Shown: piece by piece, positions 37,163 through 46,025 of the stretch | Numbering within the stretch: position 1 is the stretch's first letter | How the letters are laid out: every line of letters begins with the position of its first letter | Assembly: GCF_000250985.1 (NCBI RefSeq) | Contig: NW_013524652.1 | Span: 101,275 to 165,274, forward strand | DNA: 64,000 bases | From: Nematocida parisii ERTm1 | Taxonomy: Eukaryota > Microsporidia | Direction: 5' to 3' | Made by a program: the position numbers and the translations under genes | The notes under the pieces: generated by a model | What the model saw: the letters and a program-made list of their open reading frames with translations, nothing else | Told to the model about the DNA's origin: nothing | Databases searched by the model: none

Positions 37163-37762
37163 ATGAAAGTATCACATAGTGTAATAGTAATAATAGGAAT
37201 ATTCATAAGTACAGTTATAACACAACAGCAAAGAGAAGTGGCAATACAAGGACCAACCACAACAACCACAACAACAGAAAGATCAGGGCCGTGCCCAGTA
37301 CCACAGGGACAAGCACCAGGTGGATGCGGACCAGGTGGCTGTGGACCAGCAGGTGGCTGCCCAGGCGGTAAGTGCGGACCAGCAGGTGGCTGCCCAGGCG
37401 GTAAGTGCGGACCAGCAGGTGGCTGCCCAGGCGGTAAGTGCGGACCAGGTAGCTGTGGACCAGCAGGTGGCTGCCCAGGCGGTAAGTGCGGACCAGGTAG
37501 CTGTGGACCAGCAGGTGGCTGCCCAGGTGGTAAGTGCGGACCAGGTGGCTGTGGACCACAGCAACAAGGAGGATGTCCAGGCGGTAAGTGCGGACCAGGT
37601 GGCTGTGGACCACAGCAACTGCAGAGAAGGAACAGTTGCCCAGCAGGTGGCTGCCCAAGCGGTAAGTGCGGGCAGGTACAGCAAATGCCAGCAGGTGGTA
37701 AGTGCGGACCAAAGCAACTGCAGAGAAGGAACAGTTGCCCAGCGGGTGGCTGTGGCAGATAA
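37163..37762 (+). CDS. Secreted Gly/Cys/Pro/Lys tandem-repeat protein
   Basis: The 199-residue product has a signal peptide (MKVSHSVIVIIGIFISTVITQ). A short Thr run follows, then tandem units of CGPAGGCPGGKCGP and variants from about residue 50 to the end, closing with two LQRRNSCPAGG blocks. The G+C content of the repeats is far above the surroundings. Regular Cys in a Gly-rich flexible chain suggests a disulphide cross-linked wall or tube protein (inference). The promoter is a duplicate of that of the 61/65-residue Cys-rich genes, although the coding regions are unrelated. Long ORFs in other frames are repeat by-products. Confidence 0.77.
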   Translation: MKVSHSVIVIIGIFISTVITQQQREVAIQGPTTTTTTTERSGPCPVPQGQAPGGCGPGGCGPAGGCPGGKCGPAGGCPGGKCGPAGGCPGGKCGPGSCGPAGGCPGGKCGPGSCGPAGGCPGGKCGPGGCGPQQQGGCPGGKCGPGGCGPQQLQRRNSCPAGGCPSGKCGQVQQMPAGGKCGPKQLQRRNSCPAGGCGR

Positions 37763-37804
37763 TACTTATATTATCTGTACATTACGTATTATTGCTGTAG
37801 ATTT

Positions 37805-37823
37805 AGGGTTATATCGGGTTATG
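37805..37823. promoter_or_regulatory. Two-copy GGGTTATATCGGGTTAT element
   Basis: AGGGTTATATCGGGTTATG, between the 3' end of the Gly/Cys-rich gene and tRNA-Asn. Confidence 0.5.
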
Positions 37824-37891
37824 ACCAAGTATAAATAAATGGTAAAATGGTAAAGTTATATTATTGCGTATAAAATAAATGAGATAATGGG

Positions 37892-37965
37892 GCTTCCATG
37901 GCGTAGCTGGTTATCGCGTTCGGCTGTTAACCGAAAGGTCGTTGGTTCGAATCCGACTGGAAGCG
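37892..37965 (+). tRNA. tRNA-Asn (GTT)
   Basis: A 74-nt intronless tRNA. Acceptor GCTTCCA pairs with TGGAAGC, discriminator G. D-arm GCGTAGCTGGTTATCGC, anticodon stem-loop TCGGC-TGTTAAC-CGA, T-arm GTTGG-TTCGAAT-CCGAC. Anticodon GTT, Asn. A T5 run (37969-37973) follows as terminator. Confidence 0.95.
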
Positions 37966-38060
37966 TACTTTTTACATTTTTGTAGGCATAAATAATATTT
38001 TATTCTAGTTTCTGAATTTATTCTGTTTGTGATGATATATTACACACTGTGTATTATATT

Positions 38061-38621
38061 CTAGTGCTTTAGCCCGACATAACCCATAAACCCATTAATA
38101 AATAACTTATACTCACCCACAGAAATGCCCCACCGAACAATAAAAATAATAATTAGGCTAAGAATAAGCCAGTACACCACACCACTAATGGTAAACACAG
38201 AAATACTCCCTAACTTAGTGCCAGGTACCTTATGCACGGCTAAATGCACAGAATTATTCAATAATTCATACACACGGGCTACATCACGAGAAGTCTTCTG
38301 ACTGCTTGCTTTCTTATCATACGAGTCAATCCGTGACTCTATCATAGCCCGAATAGGACCCGTTTCTATAAGGTACACAACCATCTCCCTTATATAATGA
38401 TTAACTTCATGGGTTAAATGTGCACTGTGCTTGTCTACAGCAGTGGTGCTGATTAAGTCGTCTATTAACTGGTCTAAATTTAATATGAGATTGTTTGATA
38501 TCGTGGTATAATCAAATCCTTCCTTGCCTAATTCATATTCTATCTGATTAATTATCTCATTGGCCCTCTCCTTCATTCTTGTGTGATTTATTGAATATTT
38601 CACTACACCCTCATCATGCAT
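38061..38621 (-). CDS. Hypothetical membrane protein, 186 residues
   Basis: I do not recognise this protein. Residues 1-125 are helical and polar. One strong hydrophobic helix (about 143-165: ISVFTISGVVYWLILSLIIIFIVRW) is followed by a short tail with a second weak hydrophobic segment (LFINGFMGYVGL). There is no signal peptide, so the N-terminal domain probably faces the cytosol. It stands on the same strand as the Rrn7 gene, 120 bp beyond its 3' end. Confidence 0.65.
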   Translation of the reverse strand: MHDEGVVKYSINHTRMKERANEIINQIEYELGKEGFDYTTISNNLILNLDQLIDDLISTTAVDKHSAHLTHEVNHYIREMVVYLIETGPIRAMIESRIDSYDKKASSQKTSRDVARVYELLNNSVHLAVHKVPGTKLGSISVFTISGVVYWLILSLIIIFIVRWGISVGEYKLFINGFMGYVGLKH

Positions 38622-38662
38622 AATAAATAAAAATATTTTAATTATATAAATTATATTGGGAT

Positions 38663-38681
38663 TCGGGTTATGTCGGGTTGT
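38663..38681. promoter_or_regulatory. Two-copy TCGGGTTAT element
   Basis: TTCGGGTTATGTCGGGTTG, between the Rrn7 3' end and the start of the membrane-protein gene. Confidence 0.45.
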
Positions 38682-38740
38682 AAAATACAGTTATATAATT
38701 GCTGTATATGGTAATAGTTACTGTATAAGGTAATAATTAA

Positions 38741-39916
38741 TTAGTCATTAATTATTCTGTGTGAATACTTTTGGTACACTAACATTAACTTAAATAATAA
38801 TTTGTATACCTGCTTGGATGAGCACCCACTCACATTAAGTAACTCACTTAAAATCCTGTTGGAAGTGCTCGCTTGTACGGTGCTGTTAATGGTGCCACGC
38901 CCATAAGCAGGCAGTGGATACTCAATCGGATTGAGTAAAGGGGCCTGATTCCCATTGTACTGCTCTATCACATTCATAACCATATTAAACTGCTTGAAAC
39001 TGGATATATTATGCTCCCTGGAGAAGAACTCCTGTATAACCCGGCCACCGGACAGATCTCGCGGTGCTTCTACTACATAAATGTACCCATTGATCATGGT
39101 TAATGAACACCGTGATAGAAAGTATAAGTATAAATACCCTGTGATATAAACCTCACTTAGGCATAAGTGCTTATACCGGGCAGGGAATTGTAATAGATCT
39201 AATGTGTCCTTAAACCCGATATAACCCTCTTTTAAACAGGGAGTGACTGTTATGCCCAGTTGTGTACATAATTTATAAAGGGCCTGCTCAGTTAGCCTGC
39301 CTATAATCCCATGAGTATACTCCTTCTTGTTCGGGAATGTTAGTCTAAGAAGGTTTGCTATGTCTGGTGATGATATTTTATACGTGATCTGCTTGGATTT
39401 TGTGACTGTCCTTAGATACCTCACTTGAATATGCCGCCGTACAGCTAAGAAATACTTCTGTGTGCACCTGCAGGTGTCTAATTTTCGTGTGAAGTCAGTG
39501 AGTGTGTAGAGATGACCCTTCTTCTCCTCTAAATCCCTTTTGACTAAGAATACAAATACTTCTGCTATCCTCCTATACCCACTGCATAACTTTATTTCTG
39601 GGAGGGACTCTATCGCAATAGAGAAGGAGTAGTAGAGCTCTTTGTACCTGGAGAATGCAGAGTATGGGATTTCATACTCTTTTAGAAGAGAGTGTAAGTA
39701 CTTCACTCCTATAAGAGCACAGAGGTCCATTGTATTAAGCGTATGAATGATCTCCTTTAACTGAGGATACTTCCTTCTCTTTCCCTCTGGTAGACTTGAC
39801 TTCCAGTCGGTTTCATCATCTACTTCTTTTAATTTGGTGGTTACATGGCCATTCGGGCAGACATATCCATTGTCTATTTCCCTTGTTGGTAAATTGCATA
39901 CATTACAGAGAGACAT
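38741..39916 (-). CDS. RRN7: RNA polymerase I TFIIB-like factor Rrn7/TAF1B
   Basis: A 391-residue protein. The N-terminal zinc ribbon CNVCNLP...NGYVCPNGH (Cys4, Cys7, Cys20, His24) has the CxxC...CxxGH form typical of Rrn7/TAF1B. It is followed by a linker and helical repeats resembling diverged cyclin folds (LCALIGVKYLHSLLKEYEIP, YRRIAEVFVFLVKRDLE, YKHLCLSEVYITGYLYLYFLSRCSL). Rrn7 recruits Pol I to the rDNA promoter within core factor. The start is only 12 bp from the divergent HIRA gene. Yeast Rrn7 is ~514 residues, so this is a reduced version. Brf1 or TFIIB are less likely because the ribbon's fourth ligand is His and the cyclin folds are weak. Confidence 0.75.
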   Translation of the reverse strand: MSLCNVCNLPTREIDNGYVCPNGHVTTKLKEVDDETDWKSSLPEGKRRKYPQLKEIIHTLNTMDLCALIGVKYLHSLLKEYEIPYSAFSRYKELYYSFSIAIESLPEIKLCSGYRRIAEVFVFLVKRDLEEKKGHLYTLTDFTRKLDTCRCTQKYFLAVRRHIQVRYLRTVTKSKQITYKISSPDIANLLRLTFPNKKEYTHGIIGRLTEQALYKLCTQLGITVTPCLKEGYIGFKDTLDLLQFPARYKHLCLSEVYITGYLYLYFLSRCSLTMINGYIYVVEAPRDLSGGRVIQEFFSREHNISSFKQFNMVMNVIEQYNGNQAPLLNPIEYPLPAYGRGTINSTVQASTSNRILSELLNVSGCSSKQVYKLLFKLMLVYQKYSHRIIND

Positions 39917-39928
39917 TAATATTTTTTA

Positions 39929-42061
39929 ATGAAAGTTTTACTGACTGGTATTTCACATGTTCTAAATAAGAAGAAGTGCTCTATTTTTAGCATAGACTCA
40001 AGGCCAAATGACTCTACATGTCTTGTCACAGGAGGACAGGACGGGGCTGTTAAGGTTTGGAGAATTACAGAGCAAGAAAGCCAGGAGAAAGCATCCTTTA
40101 TAAAGCACGCGGGAGCAATTCTGTGTGTTAGATTTTCACTCGATGGGAAGATAGTGGCAACGGCTTCTGATGACGGGACAATAATCATATGGGGTGTAGT
40201 AGAGAAAGAGGATACGATCCAGCTGTACACAAAAAAGAGATTAAATGCACACAAATCAGATGTATCCTGTCTGTCATGGTGTAAAAAATACCTTGCAAGT
40301 GGAGGATACGATGGATCAGTGATCATCTACGATACATGTGCATACAATATAGTGTGCAGACTGGAGAAGCATGAGAAGGGATGTAAGGGGATTGAATTCA
40401 GTCCAGAAGGAGAGTACATCGCAACTTATGGAGATGAAGGAGAAGTATTTTTATACGACAGTGCATGGAAAAAAATAGGAGCAGCTAAAAAACCATTTAA
40501 GGGAGTTCAAATGGAATCCTTCTTTGGAAGAATGAGTTGGAGTCCGGATGGGAAGTACATTGCATGCGGACTGTCTTTCTATGAAAAACAAGATGCAGTC
40601 TCCTTGCTTTCTCCTAACCTTGTGCGTGCATATACACTAATAGGACATACGGCACCAGTGGAAACAGTCACGTTCAACCCATGGCTGTGGAAGAACAATG
40701 AAGAGGTTTCGTATATAATTGCAACTGGATCACAGGATAGAAGTATTGCTATTTGGTCCTCCATGAATGCTAAGCCACTTATTCTGCTGACTGAAGTGTG
40801 CGACCAGCCGATTATGGACTTAAGGTGGACATCTGATGGAAGAACACTTTACGGATGCTCATACGATGGAACGGTCTTTATACTCGAGTTTACTACAGAG
40901 CTGGGAAGTCCTGTGGCTCCTGTTGTGGAAAGAGTTAAAAATGTGCCATACTCTAAGGAATTTGTAATTAATGTAGAAGACTTCCCTGCACCAGAACAAC
41001 CACAAAACCAGCCAGAATGTGCAGAGGACAGTAAAACACCCACTAATGATGCACCCGCAGAAGTACCAGTAAAGAAAAAAATAGTACCAAGACTTATTAA
41101 ACCACTGGAAATGCCAGATGACCTCGGTGTAGTAAAGGGACAGAGAGTGGTGCTGTTCACAGAAAGAAAAGTACCCGACCCAGCAGGTATGGAACTGTCT
41201 TTAACTAGACTAGAAACAATAACAAAAACAGATAAGTACGCAATTGATGCTAAATTAGATAGAAGCGTATTAGTTATAAAGAAAAACAACAGAGAATGGT
41301 TTACAATTGAAGGGCACCTGATAAAGGGAATGGCAGCACACTCTTCAATTATAGCCCTTGTATGTGAGGATAAGTTAAACAAAGATATTAATACAGTATG
41401 GGTATACAGCCTTGAAAGAGGAGTACTCCTTATGCCAGCAATGCCATTCTATCAGGTAGTAACAGTGGATGTCAAATATAACCAGGTGTTAATTGTGACA
41501 CTTAATGCATTCAAGGTAATAAACTTGATAAAGAACACGGCAGTAGATGGAACCATCCTGGCACATGCAGCAGTCATGAATGTTCTGCTGGATGAGAAGT
41601 ACTTCCTTGTGGTTCTGTATGAGGATGGAAGTATTTACTATTATAACCCAGAAATAAAAGTGTGGTGTGCATTAGAAATGAACTGTCCCTCTGCCTACTC
41701 TGATATATACACAGAAGAAGACTTCACAGAGAGAGATGCCACCTTTGACTCTCTTGAGAACACCTGTGTGATAGGCCTATTAAAGAATGATTCAGTGTTA
41801 GTCAGTAATACTATTAAGAAAATCATAGAAATAGCAGATAGAGCCACACCCTGTACAACAGGACTAATTAACAGAGTGGACAGTATTATAGAGCAGATAC
41901 TTCTGCCATGCAGTGAAGAAGCTGACTTAGGAATAAAACCAGCAGATATTATTGAGTTACTGCTGAAGTGTACAGGGACCAAAGAATTTCAAGAGTATGC
42001 GTACAGGAAGGTTAAAGAATTACAAGAAAAGGGCGCATTTACACCTGTCAATAATAATTAG
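39929..42061 (+). CDS. HIRA: Histone chaperone HIRA/Hir1
   Basis: The 710-residue product has an N-terminal seven-blade WD40 propeller (1-340) with HIRA-specific stretches: IFSIDSRPN...TGGQDGAVKVW, AAKKPFKG followed by RMSWSPDGKYIACG, LIGHTAPVETVTFNPWLW, ATGSQDRSIAIW, and RPLI-like KPLILLTEVCDQPIMDLRWTSDGRTLYGCSYDG. A Pro/Glu linker (345-385) follows. A second beta domain (about 430-600: GMAAHSSIIALVCED, LLMPAMPFYQVVTVD, FLVVLYEDGSIYYYNPEIKVW) corresponds to the C-terminal Hira domain. HIRA deposits H3-H4 independently of replication. Sec31 was considered, but the GHRKAVTVVKFNP and SIMDISW counterparts decide for HIRA. It shares a 12-bp intergenic space with Rrn7. Confidence 0.88.
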   Translation: MKVLLTGISHVLNKKKCSIFSIDSRPNDSTCLVTGGQDGAVKVWRITEQESQEKASFIKHAGAILCVRFSLDGKIVATASDDGTIIIWGVVEKEDTIQLYTKKRLNAHKSDVSCLSWCKKYLASGGYDGSVIIYDTCAYNIVCRLEKHEKGCKGIEFSPEGEYIATYGDEGEVFLYDSAWKKIGAAKKPFKGVQMESFFGRMSWSPDGKYIACGLSFYEKQDAVSLLSPNLVRAYTLIGHTAPVETVTFNPWLWKNNEEVSYIIATGSQDRSIAIWSSMNAKPLILLTEVCDQPIMDLRWTSDGRTLYGCSYDGTVFILEFTTELGSPVAPVVERVKNVPYSKEFVINVEDFPAPEQPQNQPECAEDSKTPTNDAPAEVPVKKKIVPRLIKPLEMPDDLGVVKGQRVVLFTERKVPDPAGMELSLTRLETITKTDKYAIDAKLDRSVLVIKKNNREWFTIEGHLIKGMAAHSSIIALVCEDKLNKDINTVWVYSLERGVLLMPAMPFYQVVTVDVKYNQVLIVTLNAFKVINLIKNTAVDGTILAHAAVMNVLLDEKYFLVVLYEDGSIYYYNPEIKVWCALEMNCPSAYSDIYTEEDFTERDATFDSLENTCVIGLLKNDSVLVSNTIKKIIEIADRATPCTTGLINRVDSIIEQILLPCSEEADLGIKPADIIELLLKCTGTKEFQEYAYRKVKELQEKGAFTPVNNN

Positions 42062-42071
42062 TCTGCATATA

Positions 42072-42089
42072 CGGGTTATATCGGGTTAT
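42072..42089. promoter_or_regulatory. Two-copy CGGGTTAT element
   Basis: CGGGTTATATCGGGTTAT, 11 bp after the HIRA stop codon. Confidence 0.5.
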
Positions 42090-42165
42090 TTTGAGTATGC
42101 GCAGGAATAAATAAATAACTAAGTGCATACAAGGACACACATCATATGATTCTTATGTTTATATT

Positions 42166-42185
42166 TCGGGTTATATCGGGTTATA
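42166..42185. promoter_or_regulatory. Two-copy TCGGGTTAT element
   Basis: TTCGGGTTATATCGGGTTAT, the full consensus, ~105 bp after HIRA. Confidence 0.5.
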
Positions 42186-42284
42186 CCTTATTATATCTAA
42201 TTTGTTGAATTTCCGATAGTTTTATACTCTGCTGATTCTGTGCACTATAAAATCACTCTTATAAAAATTTTCAAAAATTAAACT

Positions 42285-42367
42285 GTATTTATACTTTAAA
42301 GTGGAAGCTTAATTCTTTCCAATTTAGGAAATTTATAAAATAAGCTTCCATTTTAAAGTATAAATAC
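42285..42367. repeat. 27-bp inverted repeat with outward TATAAATA boxes
   Basis: Arms 42285-42311 and 42341-42367 are reverse complements with one mismatch, separated by 29 bp. Each arm ends with AAAGTATAAATAC pointing outward (boxes at 42286-42293 minus and 42359-42366 plus), the same word that precedes secreted-protein genes. No ORF lies close in either direction. Confidence 0.8.
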
Positions 42368-42655
42368 GAAATAGTTTAGTAAAAAAATAAAAAAGTAAAT
42401 TCTGAAGAGATAAAAATTAAAGAAAATTCAAATAACAAAATTGGTTATAATTTAAGGAAGATTGTGTAAAAAATTCTGTGTTTCTAAGAATTACTTTTTA
42501 TACATAATGAGTATATTGTAGGCTGACTATTAATTACAACACAATATGTCATATAATATAAAAATAACCTACCAGAATGCGTTTATTTAAATAATACTAT
42601 TCTGGCACTGTGTCAAGCCTGTTACTGCTTCAGCCAAGCACTGTATTGCTTAAGT

Positions 42656-42997
42656 CTAGCGGCAAGCACGCGATTTACGAACACACTCTCCATTTGCATT
42701 CTTGGTAAAGCCTGGTGGGCAGTGTTTGCAAGCATTTGGGTCTTCGCAGTCATCATTTCTAACACACTCTCCATTTTCATTCTTGGTAAAGCCTGGTGGG
42801 CAGTTTTTGCAATTCGGGTTTTGGCAGTCATCATTTTTAACACACTCTCCATTTGCATTCTTGGTAAAGCCTGGTGGGCAGTGTGCGTCACATCTGGGTG
42901 ATGGTGAACGACTTCTGGATTTTTTATTGCAGTCTGTTGCACTTACTAAACCTAAAACTACTAGAACTATTGCTATTAATGTGTATGTTACTTTCAT
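42656..42997 (-). CDS. Secreted Cys-rich protein with three CPPGFTKNxNGECV repeats
   Basis: A 113-residue protein: signal peptide (MKVTYTLIAIVLVVLGLVSA), a basic RS-rich spacer (KKSRSRSPSPR), then three repeats of about 24 residues, each with CPPGFTKNxNGECVxxDDC. The spacing recalls TIL-type protease-inhibitor or EGF-like modules, but the repeats are too short to be complete domains. Likely an exported structural or effector peptide. A TATAAATA box lies 23 bp upstream. Overlapping minus and plus frames of similar size are repeat by-products. Confidence 0.75.
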   Translation of the reverse strand: MKVTYTLIAIVLVVLGLVSATDCNKKSRSRSPSPRCDAHCPPGFTKNANGECVKNDDCQNPNCKNCPPGFTKNENGECVRNDDCEDPNACKHCPPGFTKNANGECVRKSRACR

Positions 42998-43020
42998 TAT
43001 ACTTCTATTGTTCGTAGTTC

Positions 43021-43028
43021 TATTTATA
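43021..43028 (-). promoter_or_regulatory. TATAAATA box, CPPGF-repeat gene
   Basis: TATTTATA on the plus strand, 23 bp before the minus-strand ATG at 42997. Confidence 0.6.
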
Positions 43029-43049
43029 CATTACCACATCATTTGATGA

Positions 43050-43456
43050 AAATTAAAAACCAATTATATGCCCTGATTGTTTACTTATTGGTCTCTGGAC
43101 ATATTATATCGATTCAAAATAACCCCTGAATACTCCTTGAATGTAACCCTAAATTACCCCGTGCAGTTACCACACAGAATGACTTTTTGGGGTATTTGGG
43201 TTTCTGGTTGGTTTAGAATTATAACGGTAGAATTATAATAATTATAACGGTTAAACTTAGAAATACTTTATTATTTATGGTTATTCGGGCCATTCGATCG
43301 TATACCTTGGTTATCTTCTTATACCCAGAGGGTGTGCATAGACTCCCTGCATACTCAGACCACCTTGATTATCTAGATGGTATAACCCGAATTTATTATG
43401 TATACTTTAAATAATTCTGTGTGTAATACGCTTCATGCATTATTTAAATACATAAA
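43050..43456. other. Intergenic, A+T-rich
   Basis: About 400 bp upstream of the CPPGF-repeat gene, with one TATAACCCGAATTTA word near 43382. I see no gene. Confidence 0.45.
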
Positions 43457-43675
43457 TTAACTAATTTCCCTATTACAATAGCAAACATAGTCATTTGCAC
43501 AATCATCTGTTCGTACGGCTTTATTTTGGCATACTTTTAATAGATTGTTATACGCTCTTCTGCGGTTATTGAATTCTTGTTCTAATGGATATATTGTTTT
43601 ATCTGGTAACTTTTTATGAATTACATTCCTTCCCAGTCTTTCTATCTCATTTGATTTAGCAAGTGCTTTATCTAG
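43457..43675 (-). other. Orphan coding-like frame overlapping the membrane-protein stop
   Basis: A 72-codon minus-strand frame without ATG begins at 43675, overlaps the stop of the gene at 43672-44598, and reads like true protein: KALAKSNEIERLGRNVIHKK, later NNRRRAYNNLLKVCQNK and CANDYVCYCN, ending at 43457. It could be the real C-terminus of that gene after a frame change, or a remnant. Confidence 0.4.
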
Positions 43676-44598
43676 TTATTTTCTGAAAATAATGATGTTT
43701 TATTCATCTCTACGTATATCCCCGTGCGTATAAGCCATATTGGCAGTATATAATAAGAGAAAATAAAAAGTGTCATGATTATACAGGCCACTCCTACTTT
43801 ATGTATAAGCGCATTTATAAAGGCAGGTATAGCATATATCTTATTGTATAGCCATAAGTCTACCTCATACAGTTTGTCAAGTTCATCAGAAATCATCGTG
43901 ATTTCATCAGATGTAAAGTTGTATTTGACTGCCTTATTTGGGTTGAACCTATTCTTTAATTTTATTGATTTACTTTTTTTCATTCTTAGGATTGTTTTAG
44001 AAGCATCTTTAAGGTTTTTAAAGTGCATAGAAGGTTTTGTTGTCTGATCAGATGTTATTGATTCACTGGATATTGTTAGTTCGTCAGATATTGTTGTATG
44101 GTCAAGTGTTATTGATTCGTCGAGTGCTGTTGTCTGATCAGATGGTGTTGGTTCTTTGGATATTGTTGATTCGCTAAGTGCTGTTGTCTGATCAGATGGT
44201 GTTGGCTCAGAGTCTTCAAGTAATTGCTGGGTATCATCTGCTGTGCTCTTTAAGCACGTATAACTTATGAGCTTAGAGGCCTCTACAGCCTTTTGGGCTT
44301 CTTCTTCTGTTTCAAATATCTTTTGGTGTATTATGCATCTGATTAGCTTGTTCCTTAAATTATTGCTGTTTGTGCTGCCCTTGTACCTGTGTGAGTTTGC
44401 AAGTGATTGGATTGCCCAGAAAATGATGTAAATGCCGGACAGAATTGAGAATACCCACATAAAAAACTCTGCAGATGGATGAAGTCTTCTAAATGCGGTT
44501 AATGTTGGTTCAAATTTGCCTAATCCTGAATACAATGAAGTGCAGTGGCCATTGTCTTCTGGACTACAAGTCATTTTTATGAGAATTTTATTTTGCAA
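43672..44598 (-). CDS. Hypothetical two-pass membrane protein with S/T repeats
   Basis: A 308-residue product. A hydrophobic helix near 48-66 (MWVFSILSGIYIIFWAIQSL), a polar middle with repeats of EPTPSDQTTAL and SESTIS (about 130-190), a basic segment (KTILRMKKSKSIKLKNRF), and a second strong hydrophobic region near 255-290 (AFINALIHKVGVACIIMTLFIFSYYILPIWLI). Met9 (MTCSPEDNGHC) is an alternative start and is the last ATG before Cys-containing sequence. Not recognised. It is divergent from the Rrp5 gene with 32 bp between starts. The C-terminus may be altered by a frame change; see 43457-43675. Confidence 0.62.
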   Translation of the reverse strand: MQNKILIKMTCSPEDNGHCTSLYSGLGKFEPTLTAFRRLHPSAEFFMWVFSILSGIYIIFWAIQSLANSHRYKGSTNSNNLRNKLIRCIIHQKIFETEEEAQKAVEASKLISYTCLKSTADDTQQLLEDSEPTPSDQTTALSESTISKEPTPSDQTTALDESITLDHTTISDELTISSESITSDQTTKPSMHFKNLKDASKTILRMKKSKSIKLKNRFNPNKAVKYNFTSDEITMISDELDKLYEVDLWLYNKIYAIPAFINALIHKVGVACIIMTLFIFSYYILPIWLIRTGIYVEMNKTSLFSENN

Positions 44599-44630
44599 TT
44601 ATTAAAATAACTGAAAGTTAAAAAATTTAT

Positions 44631-46025
44631 ATGACAAGAATACTATTTGGACAGAGAGCAATTAAAAGAGAAAAAAAGGAAACTGAGGATGTGATTTATC
44701 CGCATGGATCGCATGTACTGGGGGCATTTTATATGGAAAGGCGGGACTCTATTAGATTTAAGCTACCCAACGGGAAACTGGGGATAGTGCTAAAAAGGGG
44801 GCTTGAGAATGACATAGAAGGACAGAATACTACTCTGCCTAGAATTATGGTAAAGGAATTCCGTAAGGATATATACGTTGAGCTGCTTGTGCAGGGAACG
44901 AATGAGTCTGGGTATGAGTGCACTATTTTTACACAGAAGATGCTTAAGCCGAATTCAATAGTCACTGGGATAATTGAAGGTAAAGAAGAAATAGGATACA
45001 GTGTGGCACTGGGTATACCAGGGAAGAGTGCCCTTCTAAAAACAAGTAAGACGTATGAAGAGGGAGAACTTGGAACTTTCCAAGTCACTGCAGTTACTAG
45101 TTCTACTTATATGCTGGGCGACACCATAGACAGAGAAATTTACATTGGGGAAAAGTCAGAAATATCCCCGGGGATTATAGTGAGGACAAGTGTGACAGGA
45201 AGACCACGGTACGTACTTGGAGATATTCGGCCAAGGTACACAAGAATGCACTATTCATACACTGCAGAGGGAATGACCATAAGCAATCTGATTGTAGAGA
45301 GTAAAGAAGAGCTAGTAGAGGAAGACCAGCAGAGTTCAATTATTGTATTTGTCTCTGAGGATAAGAGTCTTATACATGCTGTGCCAGTTGAGGAGTATGC
45401 AAATGATATACACAGAAACCTTCCCTCACCAGACTTAGTTGGGCAGATACTTAATGGAGAGGTTGAGCTGGTTAAAAAAACCGGCCTGTCAACTGTTAGG
45501 CTGGAAAATGGTCTACTTTCTGTACTCTATGAGGAGCATTACTCAGATATTTCTAGAAAGGGTTCTATGCCATCATTCTCAGAGGGGGATACAATACAAG
45601 TGTGCGTCTATATGATCAATGGATACTCAGTTGTAGTTACTGCTAAAGAGTCCTTTATAAAAGCAGCACAATCAGACTATGCTCCAAAGATAGGATCATG
45701 TGTTATAGCCATGGTAAAGAGTAATACACCTGTCTCCCGTATATGTGAGACCATTGGAGGAGTCCCTATTATTGTTAAAAGAGTAGATGATGGGACAGAT
45801 TCTGAAATAGGTGCCATTAAATACGTAAAGGTTAAAAAACATACAGAAGAAACAGGATACTTCTTAGGAACAATAATCAACAAAACCCGCATTTTATCAC
45901 CAGAAGACAAAGAAAACAAAGAGAACGTAGAAAACAAACAGAAGAAAGAAAAGAAGCAAAAAAAAGCGAAGAAGGAGAAGAAGGAGAAGAAAGAAAAAAA
46001 GAGAAGAAGGAGAAGACGCGAATGA
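44631..46025 (+). CDS. RRP5: Rrp5 N-terminal part (S1 repeats), first of two frames
   Basis: A 464-residue frame with several S1 RNA-binding folds in series (HGSHVLGAFYMERRDSIRFKLPNGKLGIVLKRG; LLVQGTNESGYECTIFTQKMLKPNSIVTGIIEGKEEIGYSVALGIPGKSALLKT; later ones near 255-380), ending in a Lys/Glu then Arg tail (KKEKKEKKRRRRRRE). The first ~40 residues resemble the Rrp5 N-terminus. Rrp5 is the S1/TPR protein needed for both 18S and 5.8S rRNA production. The next frame begins at 46022 and overlaps by ATGA. The Lys tract contains A8 (45957-45965 area) and A7 runs; adding one A there would fuse the two frames with no stop between. Confidence 0.75.
   Translation: MTRILFGQRAIKREKKETEDVIYPHGSHVLGAFYMERRDSIRFKLPNGKLGIVLKRGLENDIEGQNTTLPRIMVKEFRKDIYVELLVQGTNESGYECTIFTQKMLKPNSIVTGIIEGKEEIGYSVALGIPGKSALLKTSKTYEEGELGTFQVTAVTSSTYMLGDTIDREIYIGEKSEISPGIIVRTSVTGRPRYVLGDIRPRYTRMHYSYTAEGMTISNLIVESKEELVEEDQQSSIIVFVSEDKSLIHAVPVEEYANDIHRNLPSPDLVGQILNGEVELVKKTGLSTVRLENGLLSVLYEEHYSDISRKGSMPSFSEGDTIQVCVYMINGYSVVVTAKESFIKAAQSDYAPKIGSCVIAMVKSNTPVSRICETIGGVPIIVKRVDDGTDSEIGAIKYVKVKKHTEETGYFLGTIINKTRILSPEDKENKENVENKQKKEKKQKKAKKEKKEKKEKKRRRRRRE

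Larger units (their letters stand above)
42062..42655. other. Intergenic with repeat elements and a divergent TATA hairpin
   Basis: About 590 bp without an ORF. It holds two CGGGTTAT element pairs (42072-42089 and 42166-42185) and the 83-bp inverted structure at 42285-42367. No coding gene seen; a small RNA cannot be excluded. Confidence 0.5.

Noticed and set aside
37215-37838. Long ORFs in other frames over the Gly/Cys repeats
   Set aside because: By-products of a G+C-rich in-phase repeat; only the frame with a signal peptide and matching promoter is supported.
39929-42061. Sec31 as identity of the WD40 protein
   Set aside because: Propeller details and the C-terminal beta domain match HIRA; no Sec31 alpha-solenoid or Pro-rich region.
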